Below, piece after piece: positions 17,007-26,337 of a stretch of DNA of 64,000 bases. Numbering within the stretch: the stretch's first letter is position 1; every line of letters begins with the position of its first letter. The notes below the pieces were generated by a model. It did no database searches. It worked only from the letters and a program-made list of their open reading frames with translations, and was not told where the DNA came from. The position numbers and the translations under genes are program-made. The stretch covers positions 3,856,501 to 3,920,500 of the forward strand of contig NZ_JACJUV010000001.1 of the NCBI RefSeq assembly GCF_014218805.1. Reading direction: 5' to 3'. Source of the stretch: Teredinibacter franksiae. GTDB lineage: Bacteria > Pseudomonadota > Gammaproteobacteria > Pseudomonadales > Cellvibrionaceae.

Positions 17007-17933
17007 ATGAGTTGGCCGCGCTGGGTTGTGATTATTGCGATGTTTCTTACGGCAGGAGGTTTTTGCCTCTCTGCATGGGGGTGCTTGCTGCGCGAAGCCG
17101 ACTCTGTGCCTACCGTTATCATGCCTTTGAAGTACGAAAACCGTCGGGCGAATGTCTCTTACCACTACGAAATGCTGGCAATGGCTCTGGATAAGTCGGC
17201 CAAGAAGTACGGCCCCTGTGAAGCTCGGGTTACCGAACTCTATCTTCCAAGTAACCGGTTAAATCTACATTCGGTAGAAAGTGGTTTAGTGGACACTATT
17301 GATACCACGACATCACCCGAGAGAGACCAGCGTTTGTTACCGGTCCGTATTCCATTGTTGAAAGGCTTGATGGGCTATCGATTGCTGTTTATTCGCAAAG
17401 AAGAGCAGCCGTCGTTTACCGGTATTAAAACGCTATCGGATGTACGCGCATTGAGTTTTGGGCAGGGCGGTAATTGGCCTGATGTTACAATATTAAAAGC
17501 GAATGGAATAACTGTTGTGCCTGCGGTCAATCACATTAACTTAATGAAAATGCTACTGGCGAAAAGGTTCGATGCGTACCCTCGGGGAGCGCAACAAATA
17601 TTGGTAGAACGTTCGAATCGCAGAGACAACTTGTTAGATATTGAAAAAACAATGGGTTTAGCCTATGTCTCTCCGGTATATTTTCATGTTGGCCCAAACA
17701 ATAAAGCGCTCGCGGAGCGTATTCAGTTCGGGTTGGAACTTGCTATAGCCGATGGCTCTTTCGAAAAACTGTTTCGCCGTCATTCGCTAGTGAAGCGTGC
17801 ATTCGAAGAGCTTCATCTTGAGAGCCGTCGTTTTATCTATTTATGTAATCCCTACCTTCATCCTGATACGCCGGTGGATAAAACGAATTTCTGGTGGCGT
17901 CCCTGGCCTAAAGATTTACAATGCAAAAAATAG
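17007..17933 (+). CDS. Orphan periplasmic solute-binding-like protein (copy B)
   Basis: A 308-residue exported protein with a type 2 periplasmic binding protein-like layout, related to family 3 (amino-acid type) solute-binding proteins. The signal peptide is about 1-25. Family motifs of this window are clear: RIPLLKGLMGYRLLFI, FGQGGNWPDVTIL, MLLAKRFDAYPRGAQQ, LAERIQFGLELAIADGSF and YLCNPYLHPDTPVD. Four mature cysteines (just after the signal, GPCE, YLCNP and near the C-terminus) are shared with copies C and E and could form two disulfides. It overlaps copy C by 13 bases, so the two form an operon. No transporter genes are nearby. The ligand is unknown; a sensory or scavenging role is inferred. 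Confidence 0.75.
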   Translation: MSWPRWVVIIAMFLTAGGFCLSAWGCLLREADSVPTVIMPLKYENRRANVSYHYEMLAMALDKSAKKYGPCEARVTELYLPSNRLNLHSVESGLVDTIDTTTSPERDQRLLPVRIPLLKGLMGYRLLFIRKEEQPSFTGIKTLSDVRALSFGQGGNWPDVTILKANGITVVPAVNHINLMKMLLAKRFDAYPRGAQQILVERSNRRDNLLDIEKTMGLAYVSPVYFHVGPNNKALAERIQFGLELAIADGSFEKLFRRHSLVKRAFEELHLESRRFIYLCNPYLHPDTPVDKTNFWWRPWPKDLQCKK

Positions 17934-18883
17934 TCAAAATAAATATTTTATCGCCATTTTTGCTGTTCTTTGCAAGTGCATTTAGTGCGGTTGCTGTGCA
18001 GGCATGTTTTCAAAGACCGGGCTTTGATATCCCCACACTTATTACGCCTCTTAATTTTCACACAGAAGATCGGGTTTACGCCTACCATGCCGATTTATTG
18101 CAGATGGTGTTAAAAAAAACTGAAGAGGAGTATGGCCCTTGTAAGTTGATTGTGATTGAAACGAATAAACCACTGAATCGTATTCATTTGTATATAGATG
18201 GCGGACAGTTATTCGATACCGTGGATTCTACGGTGAACCCTAGCCGCGATCAAAAATTACTACCCATTCGATTCCCCATATATCGTGGGTTTATGGGTTA
18301 TCGAGTAATGATAATTCGCGAAGGAGATCAAGCGAGGTTTAATGGTATTAACAGCTTGGAAACGATGCGTAGCATAACCATTGGTGCCGGCATGAACTGG
18401 TACGATCGTAAATTGGTGCAGCAACAAAATATTCCCACCGTAACGGGGGACGATCTTGGTGCTTTGTATAGGATGTTACCGGTGGGTAGATTTGATGCCA
18501 TTCTTAGGGGCGTGCATGAGGTCAAGATTGATGAGTTACGGGTTAAGGCTAGCGGGCATAGTTTGGAGAAAAATCTTGTTCTGGCTTACCCGTTACCGGT
18601 AAACTTTTATGTGCGAAAAAGTCATCACTTACTAGCAGAAAGGCTTCGCAGTGGACTAGAGAAGGGGCTTGCCGATGGTAGTTTTCAGACGTTCTTTTAT
18701 CAGCACCCACTAATCAAAGAAACCTTGAAGCGAGCAAAGCTAGAAAAACGTAAATTCCTGTATCTTTGTAATCCAACCCTTAGTCCTGATTCCCCTCTAG
18801 AGAAGCCAAAATATTGGTACAAAGCTTGGCCAGACTCGGTTGTTCAATGCTCTCGACATACCACTAGCGATGACGCTATTTGA
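17921..18883 (+). CDS. Orphan periplasmic solute-binding-like protein (copy C)
   Basis: A 320-residue paralogue of copy B, beginning inside the end of that gene, which suggests translational coupling. Signal peptide about 1-27 with cleavage before CFQRPG. Motifs: RFPIYRGFMGYRVMII, MLPVGRFDAILRGVHE, YPLPVNFYV, LAERLRSGLEKGLADGSF and YLCNPTLSPDSP. The usual GQG..WPD motif is altered here to IGAGMNWYD, so ligand contacts may differ. The four-cysteine pattern is kept. It converges on the membrane-anchored gene at 18959. Confidence 0.75.
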   Translation: MQKIVKINILSPFLLFFASAFSAVAVQACFQRPGFDIPTLITPLNFHTEDRVYAYHADLLQMVLKKTEEEYGPCKLIVIETNKPLNRIHLYIDGGQLFDTVDSTVNPSRDQKLLPIRFPIYRGFMGYRVMIIREGDQARFNGINSLETMRSITIGAGMNWYDRKLVQQQNIPTVTGDDLGALYRMLPVGRFDAILRGVHEVKIDELRVKASGHSLEKNLVLAYPLPVNFYVRKSHHLLAERLRSGLEKGLADGSFQTFFYQHPLIKETLKRAKLEKRKFLYLCNPTLSPDSPLEKPKYWYKAWPDSVVQCSRHTTSDDAI

Positions 18884-18958
18884 CCACACAATCTGTTTTC
18901 ACTTCGTCACGGGTTGCTTCTGAAAAAGGCGATGGCGTTGTGGCCGTTTTATCACGCT

Positions 18959-19915
18959 TTAGTAAACGCCCCTCGATTCTACTTTTTCACGTAGATTATT
19001 GACAAGCTGGTTAAACTCGGTTTTTGTGTAGTTTTCAAGCATGGTGTATTGATCCATAGGGAAGTTGCTGTGATCTAGGTGTGGGCGCACGTCATCGAGA
19101 AAACTTTCTTTATAGCGATAGGCTGCCTGTTCGAGGTTCTCCAATAGCGATTGCTGTTGCGCTTTGCTTAAGGGGTACTCTAAATTAAAGCCTGCTTCTG
19201 TTAAGGCTGTTTCAAATGTTTGCTTATGTTTCAATCTGGACATTAACACCGTTTCCTGTTGGGGCTGTTCGAGCGGAAATAACCCAGAAACCCCCAGCGT
19301 ATATTGATTGAACTCTTCTTGTTCATGTTCCGAATCTTTTAGTAGTGCGTAGCGTTCACCGTTATCACTGTCATCGAGTATGTCGGCTATTTTCTCGTCC
19401 AGAATATTAAGATCCCACTGTAGGTCGGTAACCTTATTTGGGTCCAGGTTTAGCTCGTCAGAAAATAATTCCGCGTCTCGTAGCGCCAGCGAAACGCCTT
19501 CTCTCTGAATAAGTAGCTGTAATAGATGTTCTTTTTCGGCTGGACTTAAATCTAGTTTTGCCAGCAAGAAACGGTATTTTCTACGAGCAATGTCTTCTAA
19601 CGACTCGTCGAAACGCTGAAGTTTTGGTTGTTCTTTTGAGATTTCTTCAGTGCTTGAGTGAGCAGGGTTGTCCGAAGATATTTTTGTAGGTTTTCGTATG
19701 GCTTTAGGTTGGGCTTTTGAATGCAGGTTGATAGTTTGGTGGATAGCAGGCGCTGCTCTGTTTTTTAGCAGATCGGATGCTCTTGCTTCACATTTTTGAG
19801 GCATAGTTTCAAGTTGGCTGGCTAGAGCATTGTATTGATTTAGTTGGTAGTAGCCAACTATTGCTAATAGCCCTGTTAGCGTCAGTAGAAATTTAGTTTG
19901 TGTTGTAGCAGCCAT
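18959..19915 (-). CDS. Membrane-anchored periplasmic helical protein of unknown function
   Basis: Unrecognised. The 318 residues start with a single membrane segment (about 9-23). The rest is hydrophilic and strongly helical, with heptad-like regions rich in E, L, Q and K. Residues about 105-215 resemble the smaller protein encoded upstream at 19927: KYRFLLAKLDLSPAEKEHLL and a following LLIQREG match KYEFLLLTAQLDADDKKLL and LLVRRER there. The two genes are 11 bases apart in one operon, with this one second. The arrangement suggests a duplicated pair acting together at the periplasmic side of the inner membrane. No enzyme motif is visible. Confidence 0.65.
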   Translation of the reverse strand: MAATTQTKFLLTLTGLLAIVGYYQLNQYNALASQLETMPQKCEARASDLLKNRAAPAIHQTINLHSKAQPKAIRKPTKISSDNPAHSSTEEISKEQPKLQRFDESLEDIARRKYRFLLAKLDLSPAEKEHLLQLLIQREGVSLALRDAELFSDELNLDPNKVTDLQWDLNILDEKIADILDDSDNGERYALLKDSEHEQEEFNQYTLGVSGLFPLEQPQQETVLMSRLKHKQTFETALTEAGFNLEYPLSKAQQQSLLENLEQAAYRYKESFLDDVRPHLDHSNFPMDQYTMLENYTKTEFNQLVNNLREKVESRGVY

Positions 19916-19926
19916 GATATAAGTCG

Positions 19927-20454
19927 TTAGAGTTGTTTGTTTCTTAGAAAATTGTAGCGTTGATAATCTAATGGATCAGCGATTAAAATTTGTAATTGAT
20001 CTTCCACTTCATAGAGTTGGTATTCCAGCTCTGTAATAATGTCGCTTCCATTCTGTTCGGCAAGAATAACCGTATTTTCCAAGCGCTCTCGGCGTACCAA
20101 AAGGCGGCGGAGCAATTTTTTGTCGTCAGCATCGAGTTGAGCTGTCAACAATAGGAATTCATACTTGTGAGAAACCGCCTGCACGCGATGGCTGTAGGAT
20201 GCGAGTTGCTCAATGTCTATTGCCGGCTTTATGTCTTCTTTTTCGGGGGCTGTGATTGTTCGTGGCGTCGTTGCGGCCTTTACAATCCTAGCGGGTTGAA
20301 CAGCGTACTGTGCTTGAAGTTGAGTCAGCCATGATTCACATTGCTGGTTTGCGGACAGGATTTCGCGTTCTAGTCCGTGTTGCTTAAACTCTAGAACGAA
20401 GCTTGTGCAAAGTAGCGTAGAGGCAAATGCGATAAGGAGTATTTTCGTGTTCAT
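19927..20454 (-). CDS. Small membrane-anchored helical protein, paralogue of its neighbour
   Basis: Unrecognised. The 175 residues have an N-terminal hydrophobic anchor (about 4-20) and a helical, charged body with KYEFLLLTAQLD and LLRRLLVRRERLENTV. It matches the central part of the protein encoded just downstream but lacks its C-terminal hundred residues. It is the first gene of a two-gene unit. The preceding hairpin at 20511-20540 separates it from the PL3 gene upstream. Confidence 0.6.
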   Translation of the reverse strand: MNTKILLIAFASTLLCTSFVLEFKQHGLEREILSANQQCESWLTQLQAQYAVQPARIVKAATTPRTITAPEKEDIKPAIDIEQLASYSHRVQAVSHKYEFLLLTAQLDADDKKLLRRLLVRRERLENTVILAEQNGSDIITELEYQLYEVEDQLQILIADPLDYQRYNFLRNKQL

Positions 20455-20510
20455 ATTGAATGTGCTGTGTTAGCCATATTTACGCGAATTGTTCATTAAA
20501 GTGTTTGGAA

Positions 20511-20540
20511 CACCACTCCAGCATAAGTGCTGGAGTGGTG
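20511..20540 (-). terminator. Strong hairpin downstream of the PL3 gene
   Basis: A perfect 13-base stem (CACCACTCCAGCA with TGCTGGAGTGGTG) with loop TAAG on the plus strand lies between the PL3 stop and the next minus-strand start. The T run after it is weak (only short T clusters), so termination is likely but not certain. Confidence 0.6.
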
Positions 20541-20564
20541 AGACATTAATTAGTAATGACGTAA

Positions 20565-21851
20565 TTAATAATTTGTAATGCCCGATGAAGAACAGCTAGA
20601 CCATGAACCTATACAGGTATCACCAGAGTTGCTCAAACGGCTATTGGTAATACGGGCTGTACTGTTCGAACTATCGGAACGGAAAATACCTTCTCCCATA
20701 TTGGAGATGTCACAGTTAGTCACATCAACATGTAGTGGGAAGGTGGTTCCACCGTTCTGACGCAGGAATTTACCGGCGTTATCTACGCGGCAATTGTTGA
20801 CCGTCCAGGTAGCATCGTCGTTGGCCTGCAGGAACTTATCGGCAGAGTCGTAGCCTTCAATATTGTTGGCGTAAACGCTGGCACCGTTGGTTGGGTCTTT
20901 AATGGTCATGGCGTCTTCACCTACGTCGGACCAATGAACGTTATCGACATCGCCACCGTTTCGAGTGTGGATACCGTCGGCACCGTTTCCGCCGATGTAC
21001 ACGTTACGAACCAAGCCTGGGCCGACGCGGAAGATGGGGTCTTGGCCTTCGTCCTGACTGCCGTCGCCGAGTGCGCCGCCACCGTTATAGGTGTTACAAC
21101 CACCATCGAATGTACCACCGTCTTCCACGCGAATTGTTGCGGTTACGGTTGTGGTGTTACCACCGTTACAGCTGGAGCCGTAACTACCCGAGCTTCCACC
21201 ACCAGTGCTACCACCACCAGAAGAGCTGCCGCTAGGTGTTGCTGAAGCTACGCCGGAGTTGTAGTAAGTGCCGTTGGCGCGGAACTTAATCCAGTAGTAG
21301 TAAGTAGTGCCATTGCTAGCACTATTATCGGTGAAGCTGCGTGGATTTGAGCCAACACTACTGAGGCGGGTACGACCACTGGGGTTGGAGTCGGTGTCGC
21401 GGTATACCTGTTGGTCGGTAACAGACCCGGAAACATTCCAGCTGAGAGATACTGAGCCGTTACCGCCAGAAGCGCTTACGCAAACTTCAGTACCGCCACC
21501 GGAACCACAGGAGTTGGAGGTGCCACTACTGGAGCTGCCACCGGTATCCGTACCGCCACCGGTGTCGCCACCGCTACCCGCAGGCCCATAGGAACACCAA
21601 GCAGAGCCAGGATAACTGTTTGATGGAAAGTTTGAGCTGGAACAGGTAACGCCACCAGTAAATGTTCCATAAACAAAGTCACCGGATTTTCCCAGTGCTA
21701 CCTGACGGGTTCCGCTGAAGGAACAGCTTTCGCCTTTATTTTGCGCGCACTTGGTAAAGCCGTCTGGGTAATCCTTGGCGGCAAAAGCGTTTGCCGAAAA
21801 GCCCAGCGCGACGAAAAGCGCAGTAATACCCACGATTGTTTTACGGGTCAT
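20565..21851 (-). CDS. Secreted PL3 pectate lyase with cysteine-rich and fibronectin-III modules
   Basis: PL3 enzymes are calcium-dependent pectate lyases with a small beta-helix. The 428 residues comprise a signal peptide (1-24), a cysteine-containing module (about 25-92; YPDGFTKCAQ, CSFSGTRQVALG) seen in many secreted carbohydrate enzymes, a glycine-serine linker, a fibronectin type III domain (about 118-208), another linker, and the PL3 domain (about 225-428). PL3 hallmarks are VRNVYIGGNGADGIHTR, DVGEDAMTIKDP and DKFLQAN followed by GKFLRQNGG. The start has a good ribosome site (AAGGGG, eight bases before ATG). It is a separate unit from the PL1 gene upstream, given the long gap. Confidence 0.93.
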   Translation of the reverse strand: MTRKTIVGITALFVALGFSANAFAAKDYPDGFTKCAQNKGESCSFSGTRQVALGKSGDFVYGTFTGGVTCSSSNFPSNSYPGSAWCSYGPAGSGGDTGGGTDTGGSSSSGTSNSCGSGGGTEVCVSASGGNGSVSLSWNVSGSVTDQQVYRDTDSNPSGRTRLSSVGSNPRSFTDNSASNGTTYYYWIKFRANGTYYNSGVASATPSGSSSGGGSTGGGSSGSYGSSCNGGNTTTVTATIRVEDGGTFDGGCNTYNGGGALGDGSQDEGQDPIFRVGPGLVRNVYIGGNGADGIHTRNGGDVDNVHWSDVGEDAMTIKDPTNGASVYANNIEGYDSADKFLQANDDATWTVNNCRVDNAGKFLRQNGGTTFPLHVDVTNCDISNMGEGIFRSDSSNSTARITNSRLSNSGDTCIGSWSSCSSSGITNY

Positions 21852-22805
21852 GATTAATACCCCTTGTTAAATTAGGTTGATTATTGTTGTTTAAATGAAT
21901 GAAGGTGCTAATTGCTACGAGAAAGGCACTGCTTATTTTTATATTTCTTGTACTTCAGCAAATGAAAGCGTTTTTAGCTTAGGCGGATTTCCGTGGAAAT
22001 CCCAGCGTGTATGTAAGGCCAATTTGTAATAATTGATTGACCACGCTGTAATGCAGAAAATGACGTCAACCCCTTACCAATTTGTGATCGAGTGGTCAGA
22101 CGCATCGGTTCTTTTAGCTGCTGGTTTTCGCCATATAGTGAGTTTGGTATACGAAATTACTTACTTGGAACGGCAAAACCTAAAAAAGTCTGATTTGTTT
22201 TTACGGGTTATGCGATTTGCGAATATGCACGCTTATTTGTAGGAGTGGTGGCGTGTAATGCCGCCAAACGATATAGCAATTTCCAATATGCAGAAATCCA
22301 TATCGATTAAAAATGTGAATTAGGCGGCAAAATGTTTTATTCGAAATCATTATAGACTTTGACGCTAAGCAAGACAGTTAGAAATTAGGGGTTAGGTCTG
22401 GCGTAAAAAGAAACGGTTTGGACAATCGATTGCTATTTGGTAAGGCCAGCCTGTAGGACAGATTGAGAGGCTGGTTGCTGATTGTTTAGATTAATCCTGA
22501 AAATTTGTACGCACGAAGTCCATTTGCATGGCTGCGTGAGCACCTAAAAGTGTGTGTGATCGGTTAGGAATATGCTCGGGCAGGAATAATTTGAACGCTA
22601 TATTTTCGAGTGATTGTTATGGTGCTAGGCGTGTTATTTTTTCAGCGTTCAAATATCCGTTACACCAAATGTATCGAAACTAAAAATACGACCTAGTGGT
22701 AAGAGGTGTTGCGCAACTGATTTCTCGGCTGTTAACGCGTTCCTGTATTTGAAGGTAGGTTCCAATATGCGGTTTGGCTGGCAGCGAGTAATAAATGTTG
22801 AGTAG
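21852..22805. other. Long intergenic region upstream of the PL3 gene
   Basis: Nearly 1 kb without a supported gene. A 69-codon ORF at 22033-22242 has no ribosome site or recognisable domain. The region near 21852 must hold the PL3 promoter. An inverted repeat (CCAGCCT/AGGCTGG, about 22446-22472) is present. It does not match the dispersed repeat described elsewhere in the window. Confidence 0.45.
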
Positions 22806-22838
22806 ATAAAAACAACCCGGCGATCAGCCGGATTGTTT
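22806..22838 (-). terminator. Rho-independent terminator after the PL1 gene
   Basis: On the minus strand AAACAATCCGGC pairs with GCCGGGTTGTTT with one mismatch and a five-base loop, followed by a T run. Confidence 0.85.
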
Positions 22839-22860
22839 GGGTGGTAGAGGGGGGACTTTA

Positions 22861-24897
22861 TTAGGGGAGGTCGCCTGCGTTCAGAACGCCTACACCAGCA
22901 TTATTTGGAACAGTCGTGTTAATGCTGTTACTGGCCTCGGCGGTGTAACTGTATTCTACGGTGTAATCACCATTGGAGGTGGTCACGGGGTTATCGGTGT
23001 CACTGAAGCTATTGTCCGCTACATTCCAGTATCCGGTTGTTGAACTGATATTTGAATGAAAATAACCAAAGGTATCTTCTGCGCCTTGAATAAAGTTACC
23101 TTCAATAAGCCCTTCGGCGCCGTTACGCAGGTTGAAGATGGTGTCTACGGAAAGCACTTTGCCATAGGCTGTTGGGTGATTGCTTAACACATAGTTGTTA
23201 AAGAAATGACCTTTGCCATAGCGCAAAGAAGGTATTCGGCCGTTGATATCTTCAAAGAAGTTGTGATTCAGGGTTACCCGTGTGGCAGAGTCACCGTTTT
23301 CTTGGGTGTCGCTTGAACCAATGAGTATCGCTTTCCAGTGATCGTGAAAATGGTTGTGGGAAAGCGTAATAAAGGAAGCCCCGTTTTTAATATCGATCAG
23401 GCCATCATAAAAGTCTTTTGCGTCGTACTCGTCAACCTTGCCGTCTGCTGATTCGTCGTCGCCACTAAAATCATATAAAGCGGTTGGTGTAAGCGAAGAA
23501 TAAAACTCGCAATGATCTATCCATACGTGGCGGCCTTGGTTAATACTAATAATGTCGTTACCGGCTCCTTCCTCTATCAGCGTGTTGCCGTCAGCATCTT
23601 TCACTGCCACCGCAACGACCTCAGACATTACGAGGTTGCGGACGATGTAATTTTCGCCAGAGAGTTTTAGTTCGATATTCTTCAGGTGACCCTGAGAAGC
23701 CGTATCCCCAAAAATAGTGGTGTTGGAGGGTACATTTAGGCTTTCACTGGGGTTGCCACTGTTGTCGATCAGGCCGGAAACTTTGATTATCAAGGGGCCG
23801 CTAACGGCCAGGGCGCTTTTCAACTCATTGAGGTTGGTAACGGTGGTAGTGTTGGCACCGTAGCCACCCGTTAAGGTATAGGGAATGGCGTTGTCGCTTT
23901 GAACACTGCCAAAGCCGACAAGCGAAGCTGGCTGTGTTGCACCGGCAGGAACAAAGCGCGCAGCCAGTTGAATGTTACTGTTGATATTGAAGTTGTAGCT
24001 GGCCGCAGGAGATGGTGCGTCTCCGGTCCAGGATCCAAATTGAAAGTTAGGGTCAGCGTTTGCGGTAAGTGTTATGGCGGTATCTGGCAGGTAAAAATCT
24101 TGTTTGGGCGTTACTGTAATGTTGCCAGCGCCACCAGAAACGCTGGTGCTCAGGCTGTAAAGTACAGTGCTGCCGGAACCTTCTGTAATGGGGGCTACGC
24201 CACTGACGTCAATCGCATCGATATTGGCTAGGCCCTTCATGGTGCCTGTACCGCTTTCGCCTTCGTTACCGCCGCTGCCGGAGCGGGCAAAGGTAATGGT
24301 GCGTTCATAATTGGGTGTATTCACGGCTACTAGGCGGATATCGTTATCACCTGCGATCAATGGCAGGGTGATCGGGTCGGTATAGGCGTAGGTATTCCAT
24401 TTTCCATCGCTCGCACCGGTATAACTGAATTCGAGAATGTCATCGTCGTCGACCTGGACTCGCAGACCGTTTACATAGACCCAAGCATCACGAATATTCG
24501 TTTCGGTGCCGCCAAAGGCGTAATGCACCTGGAGCGCGTAGTCGCCGTCGGTGCCAACATTCACGGAGTAGTTGAGGTAGGCGGAGGTGGCGGGGGAAGT
24601 GCTATTGTCATTCGACAACCCTTGTAAAACCGTGAAACCGCCAAGAGTGCCTTCGTAAGCCGTTGATGGGAAATAGCCAACCAGAGCAGGGGATGACTCT
24701 TCCAGAGTTAGGGTGATACTGGGCTCTGCCGTAGGTGCCGTTGTGGGTTGTGTTGTAGGTACAGCCGTTGGTGTTGTTGCCCCGCCATTACTTCCTCCCC
24801 CGCCACCACAGGCTGATAATGCTAGCGAAAGAGCCATAATAGCCCCGGATAAAATACGTCTTGATTGGCCTGTCTGGCCCAGAGATGTCTGTGACAT
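22861..24897 (-). CDS. PL1 pectate lyase lipoprotein with CBM-like and repeat modules
   Basis: A calcium-dependent pectate lyase, probably held in a membrane by lipid. The ATG at 24897 is chosen because AAGGGGGG lies just upstream; an in-frame TTG at 24921 has no such site. The 678 residues have a lipobox (LALSAC) followed by a glycine-rich and PT-rich tether, a CBM6/35-like beta-sandwich (about 55-235), a bacterial repeat domain (about 240-315; FQFGSWTGDAPSPA) and the PL1 beta-helix (about 320-678). PL1 signatures include VWIDHCEF, DGLIDIKNGASFITLSHNHF and RIPSLRYGKGHFFNN. The lipid anchor contrasts with the freely secreted lyases nearby and suggests surface or periplasmic action on partly degraded pectin. 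Confidence 0.93.
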   Translation of the reverse strand: MSQTSLGQTGQSRRILSGAIMALSLALSACGGGGGSNGGATTPTAVPTTQPTTAPTAEPSITLTLEESSPALVGYFPSTAYEGTLGGFTVLQGLSNDNSTSPATSAYLNYSVNVGTDGDYALQVHYAFGGTETNIRDAWVYVNGLRVQVDDDDILEFSYTGASDGKWNTYAYTDPITLPLIAGDNDIRLVAVNTPNYERTITFARSGSGGNEGESGTGTMKGLANIDAIDVSGVAPITEGSGSTVLYSLSTSVSGGAGNITVTPKQDFYLPDTAITLTANADPNFQFGSWTGDAPSPAASYNFNINSNIQLAARFVPAGATQPASLVGFGSVQSDNAIPYTLTGGYGANTTTVTNLNELKSALAVSGPLIIKVSGLIDNSGNPSESLNVPSNTTIFGDTASQGHLKNIELKLSGENYIVRNLVMSEVVAVAVKDADGNTLIEEGAGNDIISINQGRHVWIDHCEFYSSLTPTALYDFSGDDESADGKVDEYDAKDFYDGLIDIKNGASFITLSHNHFHDHWKAILIGSSDTQENGDSATRVTLNHNFFEDINGRIPSLRYGKGHFFNNYVLSNHPTAYGKVLSVDTIFNLRNGAEGLIEGNFIQGAEDTFGYFHSNISSTTGYWNVADNSFSDTDNPVTTSNGDYTVEYSYTAEASNSINTTVPNNAGVGVLNAGDLP

Positions 24898-25122
24898 GAT
24901 CCCCCCTTGATTACTCGCCAAGCACTGTAAAGGATACGGCGGCGAGTCGATGGCTTTATATATGACAAATATGGTACTGGCTCGAGTTTATAACACTTTG
25001 CGATGGTAAAACCAATCCGCTCGTCAAGTTGTTACTGGTATTACCAAAGAGCCAACCAGGTGATTCTGCCTGAGGTCTGCGGGTTAAATTCAGGGGGGGG
25101 AGAGAGCCGCTGCTTAAGGGGG

Positions 25123-26082
25123 TTAGCGGAGGTTGGAGTCGAGTAAGTATGGCTTGTCTCGCTCATACATGCCGGGCTTGAGGTTGGTGTTTTCTAGGTA
25201 AAACACTTTGCGATGGGTGTTGCTCGCAAGCTTGATGGCTTCACCATAATAGCGTTTCAGTTGCGCCTCTATGCTCCCTGCACGATCTAGCTTTTTGAGC
25301 CCTGCTTCTAGCCTTTGTGCCAGTATTGGTCGTTTTTTAGTGACTTGAAAATAAGCGGGCAGATAAGTATATAGGGCGAAACTGTCCACGGCCATTAGGC
25401 TAGAGTCGGGGCTGAGGTAGGTTGGTTTTTCTAATGTCATTTCATGTACACCGCGCATAAACAGGTCGAACCGGTCGGCTGCCAACATGCGCGACAGGCT
25501 GGTGTATGAATCGGCGTATACAACCCTAAAGCCGTGGTCTTCCAAAATTTTAGCGGTAGACCAGCCGCGCCCCTGGCCGAATCGAAACGATTTCAATTGC
25601 TCGAGCTTGCTAATGCGCACAAGGGGTTCGCTTATCTTTTGTGGCGCAAAGAAAACGCGGTAGCTGGCAAGCCCTTTGTTCACCGGGAAGGGTACGACTA
25701 ACACCTGCCCTTCCCAGGAAGATTTATAGGTCGATACAACCACGTTTAAGTGGTCTCCCCGGCTAAGTTCCACAATCATCCGGTGGCTTAACATTGGGCG
25801 TTTCGGGGAAATAAGTTCGTAGGGGCCGAACGCCTCAACGGTTGCATCCATTACCGCGTGTAGCAGTTCACTGTTGTATTCGTCGCGAATATCCCGAACA
25901 TCAGCATTGGGTAGCGCGATCACCTGTTCAACGGCGATGGCGGGCCTGCTGGTTGTCGCTAAACCTGCAATAAGCAGTGAGCCTAAAACTGTCAAACACC
26001 TATCGGCAGAAGTCAGTATAAGAACCCGAGCAACAATTGCACTGCAAACCGTAAAAATATTTATGCGCACTAAGGGCACCAT
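25123..26082 (-). CDS. Orphan periplasmic solute-binding-like protein (copy D)
   Basis: A 319-residue member of the window's solute-binding-like family and one of the more divergent. It keeps PFPVNKGLASYRVFF, FRFGQGRGW, MLAADRFDLFMRGVHE and LPAYFQV, but has DRAGSIEAQL in place of DGSF and YLENTNLKPG in place of the NP motif. It lacks the cysteines of copies B, C and E. The N-terminal region before the mature protein is long (about 50 residues) with a hydrophobic segment at about 30-45, so the true start may be internal. Its annotated start codon coincides with the end of a dispersed repeat. It has no transporter partner. Confidence 0.7.
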   Translation of the reverse strand: MVPLVRINIFTVCSAIVARVLILTSADRCLTVLGSLLIAGLATTSRPAIAVEQVIALPNADVRDIRDEYNSELLHAVMDATVEAFGPYELISPKRPMLSHRMIVELSRGDHLNVVVSTYKSSWEGQVLVVPFPVNKGLASYRVFFAPQKISEPLVRISKLEQLKSFRFGQGRGWSTAKILEDHGFRVVYADSYTSLSRMLAADRFDLFMRGVHEMTLEKPTYLSPDSSLMAVDSFALYTYLPAYFQVTKKRPILAQRLEAGLKKLDRAGSIEAQLKRYYGEAIKLASNTHRKVFYLENTNLKPGMYERDKPYLLDSNLR

Positions 26083-26337
26083 TTAATAATGGGTTTTAGC
26101 CTCTGCGCGATTAGGCAAGCCTTAGTTTAAGGCGGGCTGCGTAGCGGAAGGCTGGCTGCCTTCCCACGCTAGCCAACGTTGTAATAAGGTTTGCTAGGCC
26201 GTGCCCTTTGGGCCTTTGTGAGCGATCCATACAGGGCGTTAAAATTTTTCGCCAGGCCACCAAGCATGCTTGCAATTTTGCCTTGCGCACGAACCACAGA
26301 CAAAGCCAGAGGCCAAAAGCAATTAATAGCGGTGCCT
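26075..26337 (+). repeat. Dispersed intergenic repeat, copy R1
   Basis: About 240-260 bases closely matching copy R2 at 35.3-35.6 kb. Shared landmarks: GCGGAAGGCTGGCTGCCTT-like core, CCAACG.TG.AATAAGGTTT.CTAGG, CCGTGCCCTTTGGG and the right end AATTAATAGCGGTGCC. The left end GGCACC resembles the inverse of the right end and abuts the start codon of copy D. An internal inverted pair (CCCTTTGGGCCTTTGTG with CAAAGCCAGAGGCC) allows a large hairpin. No ORF is credible in it. Confidence 0.75.

Noticed and set aside
17007..18883. Copies B and C as lipoproteins because a cysteine follows the signal peptide
   Set aside because: The residues before the cysteine (AWG, VQA) do not fit a lipobox, and the cysteine is matched by three others that suggest disulfides.
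22033..22242. Plus-strand ORF of 69 codons in the 1-kb gap after the PL1 gene
   Set aside because: No ribosome site, no signal or domain; probably a chance open frame.
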